DNA from: Syntrophaceae bacterium UBA6252
GTDB taxonomy: Bacteria; Desulfobacterota; Syntrophia; Syntrophales; UBA6807
Assembly: GCA_002441265.1 (NCBI GenBank)
Contig: DJVQ01000043.1
Span: 1-54,006, forward strand
Length of the DNA stretch: 54,006 nucleotides
Reading direction: 5' to 3'
The position numbers and the translations under genes were made by a program. The notes beneath the pieces were generated by a model. That model had not been told where the DNA came from. It made no database searches and saw nothing but the letters and a program-made list of their open reading frames with translations. This document shows positions 1-9,500 of this stretch, one piece after another; position 1 is the stretch's first letter, and each line of letters starts with the position of its first letter.

Positions 1-2
1 TG

Positions 3-842
3 TCCTTCGGGGAGGGGGGAACGCCCGTTGCGACAAGAGCGTACTACGACGTCATGGGCAGGAAGTCGAAGGAGGATGGTCCCTTCTTCGGGACGGGGGC
101 GACCTGGCCCCAGGGGGCGCCCGTCGACGCGCCGAAAGCGACGACGACCTTCGATCCCCTCGACCGTCCTCTCCGGGTGGAGCGTTCCGACGGGACGTAC
201 GGGACGGTTGCGGCGTCGTTTGCATACAACGGGTACGACGTGACGTCGACGGACCCCGACGGGGGGAGGAAGACGGAGGTAAGGGACGCCCTGGGGCGGA
301 TCGTTTCCGTGACGGACCACCTGGGGGCGACGGCGGTCTACCGGTACAACGCCGCGGGGGACCTCCTCCAGGCGACCGACGCAAGGGGGAACCGGTGGGT
401 CAACACGTACGACCTCCTGGGAAGAAGGACGAAGCTCACCGACCCGGACCTGGGAACGAGGACCTTCGTATACGACCGAAACGGGAACCTCGTCCGGGAG
501 ACTGACACGAAGGGCCAGGCCGTCACCTGTGCCTACGACGCCCTGGACCGTCTCACGAGGAAGAGCTTCAACAACGGGGAACATGCGGTGGTCTACGCCT
601 ATGACAGCGCCTCCAACGGCCGGGGTCGGCCCGCCTGGACGGACAACGGCCGCACGAAGACGACGTACGACGGCTACGACGCCATGGGAAGGCTTCGCCG
701 GGAGACGAGATGGATCGGGGGGACGTCGTACGCGACGCAGTACGCCTACGATCTTTCGGGGAAGCGGACATCGGTCCGCCTTCCGACGGGACCTTCGTGG
801 AATACCTCTACCACAACGGGTCGAACCTGCTTTGGCGGGTGA
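3..842 (+). CDS. Rhs/YD-repeat protein, 5' portion (partial, frameshifted)
   Basis: Reading frame is open from the left edge, so the true start lies outside the window. The translation is a chain of YD repeats (for example YYDVMGRKS, YRYNAAGDLLQATDARGN, YDRNGNLVRETD, YAYDALDRLTRKS), the beta-cage shell typical of Rhs polymorphic toxins. The frame is lost near base 785. Before it the protein reads ...SVRLP; in the next frame it resumes with SDGTFVEYLYH, and one extra G after base 785 would give the expected LPDGTFVEYLYH. Residues after SVRLP in this frame are therefore out-of-frame translation. This is either a real one-base deletion that cuts the shell off from its toxin tip or a sequencing error. 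Codon use is very G-rich, as in its continuation downstream. Confidence 0.85.
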   Translation, partial: SFGEGGTPVATRAYYDVMGRKSKEDGPFFGTGATWPQGAPVDAPKATTTFDPLDRPLRVERSDGTYGTVAASFAYNGYDVTSTDPDGGRKTEVRDALGRIVSVTDHLGATAVYRYNAAGDLLQATDARGNRWVNTYDLLGRRTKLTDPDLGTRTFVYDRNGNLVRETDTKGQAVTCAYDALDRLTRKSFNNGEHAVVYAYDSASNGRGRPAWTDNGRTKTTYDGYDAMGRLRRETRWIGGTSYATQYAYDLSGKRTSVRLPTGPSWNTSTTTGRTCFGG

Positions 843-2809
843 CCTCCGGGGGCACGGTGCACGGGGAGTGCACGTCTTACAGCCCCATGGGGAAGATCGG
901 GCGTCTGTCCCAGGGCAACGGGACGGTGACCCGCTACGGCTACGACGGCAGGTCGGGCCGGCTCCTTTCCATCGTCACCACGGGTACCGTGGGCACATCG
1001 GGCACGTCCAATGCTTCCGGTATTTACAATTCTAACGCCCCGGCCGAAACGACCGACCCTGAAGGGTCGGACTACATTGACGGAGAGGGCAATCCCGAAG
1101 GGCCGGAAGATCCCAACGGGAGTTCGAGCGTTTTTGATGTAGTCCGGGGCTTCAGCCCCGGCATGAACACCGCAGAAGTTGCACGGCCGTTCTTCAACGC
1201 CCCGGAAACCGCCGACCCTGAAGGGTCGGATTCCATTGACGGGAAAGACAATCCCGACTGCAGCGATGATGTTTCCGATCCGGGCGACATCACCGGGGCG
1301 GATGACGACCTCGGAACCGGCGAGGAACCCGAGGGCGCCGTCGTCATCCAGAAAAAAACTTACCGCTACACGCGATCCGGCGATCTCATGCGGATCCGGG
1401 ACGACCTGAGAGGGGTCATTTACAATTACTCCTACGACGGCCTCCACCGCCTCACGGCGGAACAGAGGATCACCGCGGCGGGAAACGCCACGACGGACAC
1501 CTACGGCTACGACGGGATCGGGAACCTGACCTCGAAGAGGACCGGGGGTGTCCAGCTTGTCTACGCCTACGATTCCTCCCGCCCCCACGCGGTGAGGTCG
1601 GTGAGGAACGGGGGGAAGACCCATTACTTCTCCTATGACGCAAACGGCAACCTCACCTACGGCCCCGATCTCACGGATTCCTCGTCCGTGGGCTGGCGGT
1701 CCTTGTCCTGGACGGCGGAAAACCGCCCTTCGGAGATCCGGTACAAGGACAAGAAGACGGTGCCGTTGACGATCCGGTTCGAGTACGACGGGGAGGGCCG
1801 CCGGACGGTGAAGACGGTGTCCGTGCCGACGCTGTCCACGGGAGGGAACATCGACCCGAAGGCGGTGTCCACGACGGTCTACGTGAACGAATTCTTCCAG
1901 GTGGCGAACGGGAAGGCGGTGGTCCATTTGTTCGCCGGGACGGTCCGGATCGCCGAGGTTCGGAGCGGTTCCGTCCTGTACCACCACAAGGACCACCTGG
2001 GGAGCGCGACGGTGCTCACCGACAAAAACGGGAACAGGGTGGAGACGGCGGAGTACCTTCCCTTCGGGGAGCTTCGTGAATCGACGGGGTCATGGACGAC
2101 GGACTACAAGTTCACGGACCACGAGCTGGACACGGAGACGGGGCTCTACAACTTCGATGCCCGCCTCTACGACCCGGCCGTCGGCCGGTTCATCAGCCCG
2201 GACCCCCTTGTCCAGGAGCCGTACGACCCCCAGATGCTGAACCGCTACGCATACTGCCGGAATAATCCTCTGATCTACATCGATCCCACGGGGCTCTGCA
2301 TGGCGGAGACGATGGCGGGAGACGATGGGAGCCAGTATAGCGAGGGTGTTGAAAGTTATGATAGTGACTGTGATTTAAGCGGAAAAGATAGAGATGCTGG
2401 TCAAAGAACGAATGAAGAATTACATAAGGGTGTTGTTGAAGAAATAGAGAACAAAGATAGTCGCAGGAATGAAACAAAATATAGTTATAATATATTGGAA
2501 AATCTTAAGTTGCCTTCACAACGTGATATTATTATGAAAAATCTGGAAATCAATTTGAGACAACCACAAATCAAGACCAATCATGACCCAAGACAAAAGT
2601 GTGGCAGATGGGTTCCAATCGGACCCAAACGTCCCTTTGGATTGGGAAGAGGTGAGTCTGCAACATTTGTCTCTCAAAGGTTGGGTTGCGTTACACCTGA
2701 AGGGGAGATAATCGATGAAATGCTTGATGTAGGTATGTATTCGATTAATGGTACAGTTGGTTCAATGACAGGGTGTGTTTGTTGCAAAGGAGGGAAAAAT
2801 GATAGGTAA
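710..2809 (+). CDS. Rhs/YD-repeat protein, 3' portion with core end and variable C-terminal tip
   Basis: Continuation of the Rhs gene in another frame. True homology starts near base 786 (DGTFVEYLYHNGSN); the first 25 or so residues after the ATG at 710 are not Rhs-like. YD repeats continue to a canonical Rhs core end (HKDHLGSATVLTD, LYNFDARLYDPAVGRFISPDP, NRYAYCRNNPLIYIDPTGL), finishing near base 2299. About 165 residues follow that I do not recognise. They are charged, have a late GRWVPIGPKRPFGLGRGES stretch and a Cys-rich end (GCVCCKGG), and from about base 2340 the DNA turns abruptly AT-rich. This core/tip break is the usual layout of an exchangeable toxin domain. Between two YD repeats an acidic stretch (about bases 1030-1340) comes from inserted palindromic repeats. 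The stop overlaps the next gene by 11 bp. Confidence 0.85.
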   Translation: MDRGDVVRDAVRLRSFGEADIGPPSDGTFVEYLYHNGSNLLWRVTSGGTVHGECTSYSPMGKIGRLSQGNGTVTRYGYDGRSGRLLSIVTTGTVGTSGTSNASGIYNSNAPAETTDPEGSDYIDGEGNPEGPEDPNGSSSVFDVVRGFSPGMNTAEVARPFFNAPETADPEGSDSIDGKDNPDCSDDVSDPGDITGADDDLGTGEEPEGAVVIQKKTYRYTRSGDLMRIRDDLRGVIYNYSYDGLHRLTAEQRITAAGNATTDTYGYDGIGNLTSKRTGGVQLVYAYDSSRPHAVRSVRNGGKTHYFSYDANGNLTYGPDLTDSSSVGWRSLSWTAENRPSEIRYKDKKTVPLTIRFEYDGEGRRTVKTVSVPTLSTGGNIDPKAVSTTVYVNEFFQVANGKAVVHLFAGTVRIAEVRSGSVLYHHKDHLGSATVLTDKNGNRVETAEYLPFGELRESTGSWTTDYKFTDHELDTETGLYNFDARLYDPAVGRFISPDPLVQEPYDPQMLNRYAYCRNNPLIYIDPTGLCMAETMAGDDGSQYSEGVESYDSDCDLSGKDRDAGQRTNEELHKGVVEEIENKDSRRNETKYSYNILENLKLPSQRDIIMKNLEINLRQPQIKTNHDPRQKCGRWVPIGPKRPFGLGRGESATFVSQRLGCVTPEGEIIDEMLDVGMYSINGTVGSMTGCVCCKGGKNDR
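1053..1234. repeat. Three REP-like palindromes (BIME-like) inside the Rhs reading frame
   Basis: Three 18-nt hairpins, each with a 7-bp stem and a TGAA/TTCA loop: CCGACCCTGAAGGGTCGG at 1053-1070, CCGGGGCTTCAGCCCCGG at 1144-1161 and CCGACCCTGAAGGGTCGG at 1212-1229. Copy 1 is followed by ACTAC (so GTAG precedes it on the minus strand), copy 2 is preceded by GATGTAGT (1136-1143), and copy 3 has a decayed foot. A GTAG foot next to a hairpin is the hallmark of REP elements moved by RAYT transposases. The same hairpins recur at 43.9-44.3 kb. The insertion keeps the frame and encodes acidic repeats (DPEGSDYIDG, DPEGSDSIDG). Confidence 0.75.
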
Positions 2810-3716
2810 ATATGCTAATATAATTATTATTTTCGTGATTTATATATCGGTATCAGTCTGCAATGCAAGTGAAGCGCAGTGGAAACAATATAAATATATG
2901 AAAATAATTATTCCAGATGCCGTTAGAAATATAAGCTATGTTTCCAATAAAGCCATGGATTCGATTTTAATAGACCTAAAAAGAGGAGGTGGATATATAC
3001 TAATACTATGCATTCCATACACTGAAAGAGAATACAGCGAGAAATGTGACATAGAAACAGAAAAATATAAATATAACACAGTTCAATATCTTACAGTAAA
3101 TGTGTCTGGTAGAAAAATCAGCGCAACAAAAAAATATATTGGCGATGGACAAAATTCAATTGACATATACGATTATTATGGCGGTGTTGCTTTTCACCAC
3201 ATCTTTAATGGAGATGAAAGCGAGGAAGAGATATTTCTGAAGATGCTTAAAAACATTCAGTATAGATTATCTCCTGAAATAGTGGAACTGGCCAGGAAAA
3301 ATTTTAATGATATACGATATATTATTGAGAACGCCGAAGCACCTTTTTATGGAAATCCTGTCAATAAAAAGAGCGAATTCTGTGTGTCAAATGTTATAAA
3401 AAGATTTCAATATGATGTATATAGCCAAAATGAGTCAATGTCCATTGTAGAATATTATAATCAATATTTTACAAGTATGAAATGGATGCGATGTTTTGAA
3501 GACAAAATAAATCTGAGAGTGGATGGAGACATACTATCTGCCTGGATTGACAACGACAAAGGAATCATAGCCAGACTTGTAATCCTGTCAACTTGTAAAG
3601 ATAAAAACCCTGATTCGCTAAAGAAGACCATATGTCTTGATATCACACCAACCATGGCGGGTATGAATTGTAATAAAACAAACTATTTTGAAGAAAGGTT
3701 GTGGATTAAAAAATAA
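2799..3716 (+). CDS. Exported protein of unknown function, candidate Rhs-associated immunity protein
   Basis: 305 residues. The ATG at 2799 is preferred over an upstream in-frame ATG at 2775 because AAGGAGGG lies just before it and because translation then starts directly with a signal peptide (MIGKYANIIIIFVIYISVSVCNA, cleavage likely near Asn-Ala-Ser). The mature part has no motif I recognise; it has scattered Cys residues and is rich in Tyr, Ile and Asn. The DNA is strongly AT-rich, like the Rhs tip and unlike everything downstream of 5.1 kb. It overlaps the Rhs stop by 11 bp, so it should be translationally coupled to it. Position and coupling suggest an immunity protein acting outside the cytoplasm, but this is inference only. 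Confidence 0.6.
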   Translation: MIGKYANIIIIFVIYISVSVCNASEAQWKQYKYMKIIIPDAVRNISYVSNKAMDSILIDLKRGGGYILILCIPYTEREYSEKCDIETEKYKYNTVQYLTVNVSGRKISATKKYIGDGQNSIDIYDYYGGVAFHHIFNGDESEEEIFLKMLKNIQYRLSPEIVELARKNFNDIRYIIENAEAPFYGNPVNKKSEFCVSNVIKRFQYDVYSQNESMSIVEYYNQYFTSMKWMRCFEDKINLRVDGDILSAWIDNDKGIIARLVILSTCKDKNPDSLKKTICLDITPTMAGMNCNKTNYFEERLWIKK

Positions 3717-4019
3717 CCAGAAGACATTATTGTAATATACTTAATAAGGTATATCCTCTTGCCTGGCAATTTACTATTGATGTATAAGAACTCCCCAAGT
3801 ATGCCGGATAACATGATATTCTGAAATACGAGTTGGATATTTCACAAGTTATTAGCAATTAGTAAAGGAGAAGTCATGGTAGAGCATGGAGGGTTCATAA
3901 TGCTTGAGATAGTATGAATTATTGGAAAGGCTGGAAAGGTGACCAATGTATAAGGAAATAACGATGGGGGTTAAAGTTGCATGCAATAATTGATATTATA
4001 ACGGAGAAGACGAAATGCG
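3717..4019. other. AT-rich intergenic stretch with a 13-codon ORF behind a good RBS
   Basis: No substantial gene. A perfect-looking AAAGGAG precedes an ATG at 3876 that opens a 13-residue ORF ending at 3917; it may be a decayed gene start or a leader peptide. An ATG-CGA-TGA mini-ORF lies directly against the start of the next gene. Composition matches the AT-rich Rhs tip island. Confidence 0.4.
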
Positions 4020-4259
4020 ATGAATAATATTGTAGAAATGGTCGTATGTATAATTATTTTATGCATTGGGATATCGCTGTTAATTTATGGTCAAACGATA
4101 CCGCCTATTCTGAGGAAATATTATGGTAGGAATCCATTAACACGACTATTAACTGAAGAGCAGCTGAGGAGCAAGCCAATATATATCGAATATGCTGGCG
4201 TTACGATAATAATCGCTGGGATCGTGTCTTTAATAGGTGTCCTTAGGATGATAGAATAA
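4020..4259 (+). CDS. Small two-helix membrane protein, unknown
   Basis: 79 residues. Two hydrophobic segments, about residues 5-24 (VEMVVCIIILCIGISLLIYG) and 55-76 (YIEYAGVTIIIAGIVSLIGV), flank a basic loop (ILRKYYGRNPLTRLLTEEQLRSK). This looks like a small inner-membrane protein. A GGAGA lies about 14 bases before the start, so the RBS spacing is poor. It belongs to the AT-rich island behind the Rhs tip and could be an orphan immunity or cargo protein. I do not recognise the family. Confidence 0.5.
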   Translation: MNNIVEMVVCIIILCIGISLLIYGQTIPPILRKYYGRNPLTRLLTEEQLRSKPIYIEYAGVTIIIAGIVSLIGVLRMIE

Positions 4260-4723
4260 AAGGGATTGTTTCAAGACCGCCCCATATGATTCGCGACGGT
4301 ACCATTCTTCCATGCACAAATGAAGAATGCTGTTTTTGAGAGGTGCTGAAACCGAGATAAGATCATTCATAATTTAGAAGACATTTCCCATAAAGAGCCG
4401 CATTCAGACCTCAACATGATATTATCCGACCTGAAATGACCTTTATGTAACGCGCTGATTTGGCAGACATGAAAATCCATGCATTCATTGGCGGTGTATC
4501 GGCCCCAGTAATGGAATTGCCTGTTTGCTATTGACATCATTTTGGGGAAAACCTTATCGTCGGCTTGAATCTGTACCGGATTCGGTATAGGAGATGATTG
4601 ACGCACTGCATTTCGCTGGGGTGGACTTTATGATGCGGCATTTCATCACATGATCTGTCAGTGTCGCATTGCCGGCATCGGCTCAATGCCCCGGTTGCAC
4701 AAACATAAAAAGACGGTGATCGA
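4260..4723. other. Intergenic stretch without a supported gene
   Basis: Composition moves from AT-rich towards the genome average. Minus-strand ORFs at 4367-4606 and 4537-4743 lack an RBS and show no family features. It may be decayed coding DNA from earlier Rhs-tip exchanges, but nothing firm can be said. Confidence 0.4.
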
Positions 4724-5032
4724 ATGAGTAATGGCATTATCATAATCGTCGTGGGCGTTTTAATGCTTATCGGACTGTTTCTGAATGTTCAGTTCCACAA
4801 GAAAATCAAAGCGGACCATCCCGATTTATGGCGGGAGCTGGGAAGTCCGACCGTTTTTCGCAACAGTTCGAGGAAGTCTCGAAGCGCGATATATCGGTAT
4901 ATCATTGGGAAAAAATACAGGGATACGAATGATCCCGAACTGATCAGATTATGCGATGGAATACGGTATCTGTATTATACTTTATACATTCTCTTCGGCG
5001 TTCTGATTATCGCTATTTTCCTGAAACGGTAG
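4724..5032 (+). CDS. Small membrane protein with an HPDLWRELGSP motif
   Basis: 102 residues with an N-terminal membrane helix (about 4-22), a conserved-looking soluble loop KADHPDLWRELGSPTVF, then YRDTNDPELIRLCDGIR and a C-terminal helix (about 79-98, YYTLYILFGVLIIAIFL). I recall small bacterial membrane proteins with a similar HPxLWxxLGSP loop and YRxxxDPEL segment, which argues that this is a real gene; their function is unknown. It is the last gene of the low-GC island before the minus-strand nitrogen cluster. Confidence 0.55.
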   Translation: MSNGIIIIVVGVLMLIGLFLNVQFHKKIKADHPDLWRELGSPTVFRNSSRKSRSAIYRYIIGKKYRDTNDPELIRLCDGIRYLYYTLYILFGVLIIAIFLKR

Positions 5033-5173
5033 ACCCGCCCATCCACTGCGGCGGCCGGTTCCTTGTGCGAAGCCGAATGAACGACTTCCGTTGTCCCGGA
5101 ATTGAAATGAAGGCTCCGAGCAGGGGGAAATCGACGGAGAATAAGGTTTCCCGCGATTGCGCGCCGTCGTTTT

Positions 5174-5953
5174 TCAGATGACCTGACGGACGGGAATCCC
5201 CTCCGCGGCGAGGTACCGTTTGATGTCCCCCACGGTGTACCAGCCGAAGTGAACCATGGAGGCGATCAGGGCGGCGTCGGCCTGGGCCTTCCGGAAGACG
5301 TCCCGGAGGTGCTCCGGCTTTCCCGCGCCGCCCGAGGCGATGACGGGAATGGAGACATTCCCGGAGATGAGGCTTGTAAGTTCGAGTTCGTATCCCTCCA
5401 CCGTCCCGTCTGCGTCGATGGAGTTGAGGCAGATTTCACCGGCGCCGAGGTCCTCCGCCCGTTTCGCCCACTCGAGGGCGTCCAGGTTCATCGGCGTCCG
5501 TCCCCCGTTGATCCAGATCTCATATCCCGAGGGAATCTGCGCCCGCTTTTCCGTCTTCTGCGCATCCATCCCGAGAACGACGCACTGACTCCCGAAATGC
5601 CGGGCGCCCTCGGCAATGATGTTCGGATTCAGAACGGCGGCGCTGTTGACGCTGATTTTCTCCGCCCCCGCGTCGAGCACGCGGTACATGTCCTCGACGG
5701 ACCGTATCCCTCCACCCACGGAAAAGGGGATGAAAATGTTCTCCGCCACATTCCGGACCACGTCGATCAGGATGTCCCTCGCATCCGACGACGCCGTGAT
5801 GTCGTAGAAAACGAGTTCGTCAACGCCCTGTTCGTAATATTCCCTGGCCATTTCCACGGGGTCCCCGACGTCCTCGTTGCCGCCGAAACGGACTCCCTTG
5901 GTCGTCCTTCCGGCCCGGACGTCGAGACATATGATGATCCGCCTGCTCAGCAT
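5174..5953 (-). CDS. hisF: Imidazole glycerol phosphate synthase, cyclase subunit HisF
   Basis: 259 residues, normal length. HisF takes ammonia channelled from HisH and converts PRFAR to imidazole glycerol phosphate and AICAR (histidine and purine salvage). The (beta/alpha)8 barrel signatures are present: ICLDV with the first catalytic Asp, DITASSDARD, FSVGGGIRS, INSAAV-type SVNSAAV, MDAQK with the second catalytic Asp, DADGTVEGYELELT and IASGGAGKPEH. The start ATG overlaps the hisH stop by 7 bp, so the two subunits are coupled. The segment after CLDV (GVRFGGNEDVGDP) differs a little from the common GVNFVNLRDAGDP. It is the last gene of the minus-strand glutamine-linked run. No clear terminator is seen downstream. 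Confidence 0.93.
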   Translation of the reverse strand: MLSRRIIICLDVRAGRTTKGVRFGGNEDVGDPVEMAREYYEQGVDELVFYDITASSDARDILIDVVRNVAENIFIPFSVGGGIRSVEDMYRVLDAGAEKISVNSAAVLNPNIIAEGARHFGSQCVVLGMDAQKTEKRAQIPSGYEIWINGGRTPMNLDALEWAKRAEDLGAGEICLNSIDADGTVEGYELELTSLISGNVSIPVIASGGAGKPEHLRDVFRKAQADAALIASMVHFGWYTVGDIKRYLAAEGIPVRQVI

Positions 5954-6567
5954 GGGGAAACCCTCCCGTCCCAGTCGCAGAAATTCTTCAGCAGCAGAAG
6001 CCCCTGGGAACCGCTCTTTTCCGGGTGGAACTGGGTGGCCACCACGTTGCCCCTGCCGATGACGCAGGGAAAGGAGATGCCGTAATCGGTCCGGGCGATG
6101 ACGTCCTCCCCGCGGGAGGGCGAGGGGTAGTAGGAATGGACGAAATAAAACTGGGCCTTCGGGTCGATCCCTTCGAGGATCGGATGGCTGCGCTCCGGAA
6201 CGATATCGTTCCAACCCATGTGGGGGATTTTCCCGACACCGTCGGGGAACCGCAACGCCTTACCCTCCAGGATCCCGAGACAGGGGGCCTCGTTTTCCTC
6301 GCTTTCCGAAAGAAGGACCTGCGCGCCCAGGCAGATGCCCAGAAAAGGCACGTTCCGGCGGACCACCTCCCGGATGACGCTGTCCAGGCCGCTGGCGCGG
6401 ATGACCTCCATGGCCCTTCCCGCCGCACCCACGCCGGGGAAAATGACCCGGGGCGCTTTCAGGATTTCCTCCCGGTTTTTCGTGATCCTGCAATCCATTC
6501 CAAGATGGCGCAACGCCCTCTCGACGGAACGGAGGTTTCCCGCCTCGTAGTCCAGGATGGCGATCAT
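5947..6567 (-). CDS. hisH: Imidazole glycerol phosphate synthase, glutaminase subunit HisH
   Basis: 206 residues. Class I glutamine amidotransferase that feeds ammonia to HisF. It starts MIAILDYEAGNLRSVERAL, has the oxyanion strand FPGVGAAGRAM, the nucleophile motif GICLGAQ (Cys about residue 81) and the His-Glu pair in ATQFHPEKSG. The start overlaps the stop of the preceding GlmS-like gene as ATGA. No other histidine genes are near, so this pair has been moved out of a his operon into a cluster of glutamine-using enzymes. Confidence 0.95.
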   Translation of the reverse strand: MIAILDYEAGNLRSVERALRHLGMDCRITKNREEILKAPRVIFPGVGAAGRAMEVIRASGLDSVIREVVRRNVPFLGICLGAQVLLSESEENEAPCLGILEGKALRFPDGVGKIPHMGWNDIVPERSHPILEGIDPKAQFYFVHSYYPSPSRGEDVIARTDYGISFPCVIGRGNVVATQFHPEKSGSQGLLLLKNFCDWDGRVSPC

Positions 6568-9500
6568 GACGACTCCCCCTTTGCCCCAAGGGAGGCCCGG
6601 ATCGCTCCGACGATGCCGTCCAGCCCTTCGCCGAGGAGGAATGCCGTGGAAAATCCTTCCAGATACGAATCTTCCCAGGGGATGTTGTATTCACGGGTCA
6701 GTTCCCGGATCTTTCCGTACTTGTCACCCAGGACTTCTCTCTTCTCAGGCAGGGTCATATCGTCGCGGAAATCGACCTGCACCAGGAGAAGGTGGCCGAT
6801 GAGGCCCCGTTCGCCCAGCAGCGGCATGATGACGATGGAAGCCTTGTCGGTCTTGCCGAAACCCGCGTAGAGATCTCCGGTGTTCGCGATGATCCGCTTG
6901 GTCCCCATGAGGGTCCCCGGCGTTTCCACCCGCGACTTCATGGAGAGGGATATCCCTCCCCGTCCCGCGATGGATATGGTTGTCCCCTCCCCCGGCTTCC
7001 CGGACAGGTCGACGCTGTGGAGCTGGTACAGGGTGTATCCCCGGACTTCCCGGACGGCCTTCTGGATCCTCCGGGCGGCGATACCGTTCCTGCTGCTGAG
7101 ACTCTCCACGTTGAAACCCAGCTCTTTCATCAGGTCGAAGAGGATCCCCCGCGGCACGGCGATCTTCCGGCTCGTCCCAACGGTTACCGTCTTCGCCTGG
7201 TGCCGGATGGCGTCCACCGGCCGTGCCAGTTCGTCGATGGCCTTTCCGATGTAGATGTCCATCATGTCCAGGGGCGACGGCGAAACCCTTTTGTTCCGGA
7301 ACTCGCTCCAGAAATCCTCGAGGGGAAGCTTCCCCGACGCGTACTTGAACAGGAGGCTGAGGTTCGTCACCGTCTCCACGTTCAGGCAGGAGAAAAATCC
7401 GCTGTCGACGAGACGGTAGAATTCCCTGCCCCAGGTTTCGACAAGCGCTTTCATGTCGGGGTCGGCGATCTTTTCGTAAACCGAGCAGTTCCTGGCATCC
7501 AGGTCGAGGGACTTTTCCGAGAGCCGTTTCCGGAAATCGTGGAAGAAGGAAGAGCCTTCATGGATGCTGCAGGCGGCGTAATAGCCCCACAGGTGCCCCG
7601 CCAGGGTGTTGAGGATCACCGACGCGGGAAACGATGCCCGGGGAACGGAAATCACGCTGTCCGAGACGGCGCGGAACCCGTCCTCGTCCCCGTCGACGAT
7701 GACGATGACCGAGGCGGCGTGGGCCTTGAATATTGCCACGTCCTTCACGATGTCCTCCACAACGTTGGGGGGACTGCCGGCGGCGCAGACCAGGATCAGG
7801 GGCTCCGCAGAAAGGTCGATGTGCTTTTTGTCCTCGATGACGTCCGACGAGATGGTCCGGTAGCACAGTTCGCTCAGCTTGATTCGGATCTCGTCCGAGG
7901 CCGCCTTGTTCGGGCCGCTTCCGACAACGGCCCAGTAACGCTTCCTCTTCACCACGTCCCAGGCGGAAAGGCGAATCTCATCCCTGATCGAGATGACCCG
8001 GTCCATGAGCCCCGGGATGTCCTCCAGGCGTGTCACCTCCGCGAGAAGCTCTCCGTCGGTGATGGTCCCGAAACGCCGTGCGAAGTAAAGGGCGAGAAGG
8101 TATCCCGCCACGACCTGGGAATAAAAGGCCTTGGTGGATGCCACTGCCATCTCGATGTCACGGCCGTCGCTCGTGTAGAAAACTCCTTCCGCCATGTGGG
8201 TGATGTCCGACTGGCGCCGGTTCACGATGGCGATCAGGTGGGCCCCCTTGGCCCGGGCCATGGCCACGGCCCGGTTCGTGTCCGTCGTCGTTCCGGACTG
8301 GGTGACGGCGATGACCAGGGTGTCCTCGAGGGACTCCGAAAGGAGAAAGCCGCTCAGATCCGTTGCCCGCCGCGCCTCTACGCGCAGCGGCAGTCCCTTC
8401 AGGTAGATGGAGAAGGCGTCCGCGATGGCCATGCCGGCGACCGCGGCGGTACCCTGACCGACGATGAAAATCTTTTTGATCTTCTTTCCGTCCAGGGCCT
8501 CCAGGAGGCGCGGGGGAAGAACGTCCCCGCCCAGGTTGAAGACCACCCGGCCGGCCCCGGGTCCGCCCTCGATGCGGTACCGCCCCCGGAGGGTCTTCCG
8601 GATCGAGAGGGGCGCCTCCAGGATCTCCTTCAGGAGATAATGGGGATAATCCTTCCGGTCGATGTCCCGCGTGGTGATCTCCGCCTGTCCGATGTTCGCT
8701 TCCGAAATCCGGAGGGGATGCCCGTCGTAGCCGAAAGCCTCGATTCCCTGGAGCCCCCCGCCGTCCCTGCGAAGGATGAAGATCTGGCCCCGGGTGGAAG
8801 GATCGCCGGGAACCCGTTCCCGCTCCCCGTCCATCTTGACGAATCGGGGCGTGGCCTCCACCAGTCCGTACACTTCCGACGCATAGAGGTATTTGTCCCC
8901 GCAGATCCCGACATAAAGAGACTGGCCGCTTCCCTTCAGGGCCAGGTACACCGTGCCCGGGTCCAGGTTGCTCTGGAGGGCGATGGCGTGCGACCCCTCG
9001 AAATCGTTCACCGCAAGCCGGAAGGCTTCCTTCAGGGACTGTCCCTCGTCGAGGTATTTCTCCACCTGGAGGGGAATGATCTTCGTGTCCGTCGTCACCC
9101 GGGAGGAAATCGTCTCCTTCCCCCGGTTTTCGAAGGCCTCCCGGAGTTCCCGGTAGTTGTCGATATCTCCGTTCAGGGCAACGTCGATGGTCCAGTTGCC
9201 CATGCCGTACCGGAGGAATTCCCGGGCGGGCAGGCACACCGGCCCGTGCGGGCCGTTTCGCGTGTCTGGCCCCACGGTGTAATTGTTCACGGGATGGCAG
9301 TTGTCCTCGGTGATGGATCCCACCGATGCCCAGCGCGTGTGGAGCAGGAAGGCCTCCGTTTCCATGGGCTCCGCAAGAAAGAGCCGGAAAATCCGGTCCG
9401 ACCGGATCCGCCCTTTCAGGTAGGCCCCGTTCTCCCCCAGTTTTCCCGTTATGGAAGCCTTCTTGTACGTGAAAGACAGAAAGGGATTGGGACTCCCCGG

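Noticed and set aside
746..1996. A 416-codon minus-strand ORF opposite the Rhs gene
   Set aside because: Antisense shadow of YD repeats; periodic composition comes from the repeats, and no RBS or family motif is seen.
4367..4743. Two short minus-strand ORFs in the low-GC island
   Set aside because: No RBS, no recognisable motif, and they overlap each other in different frames.
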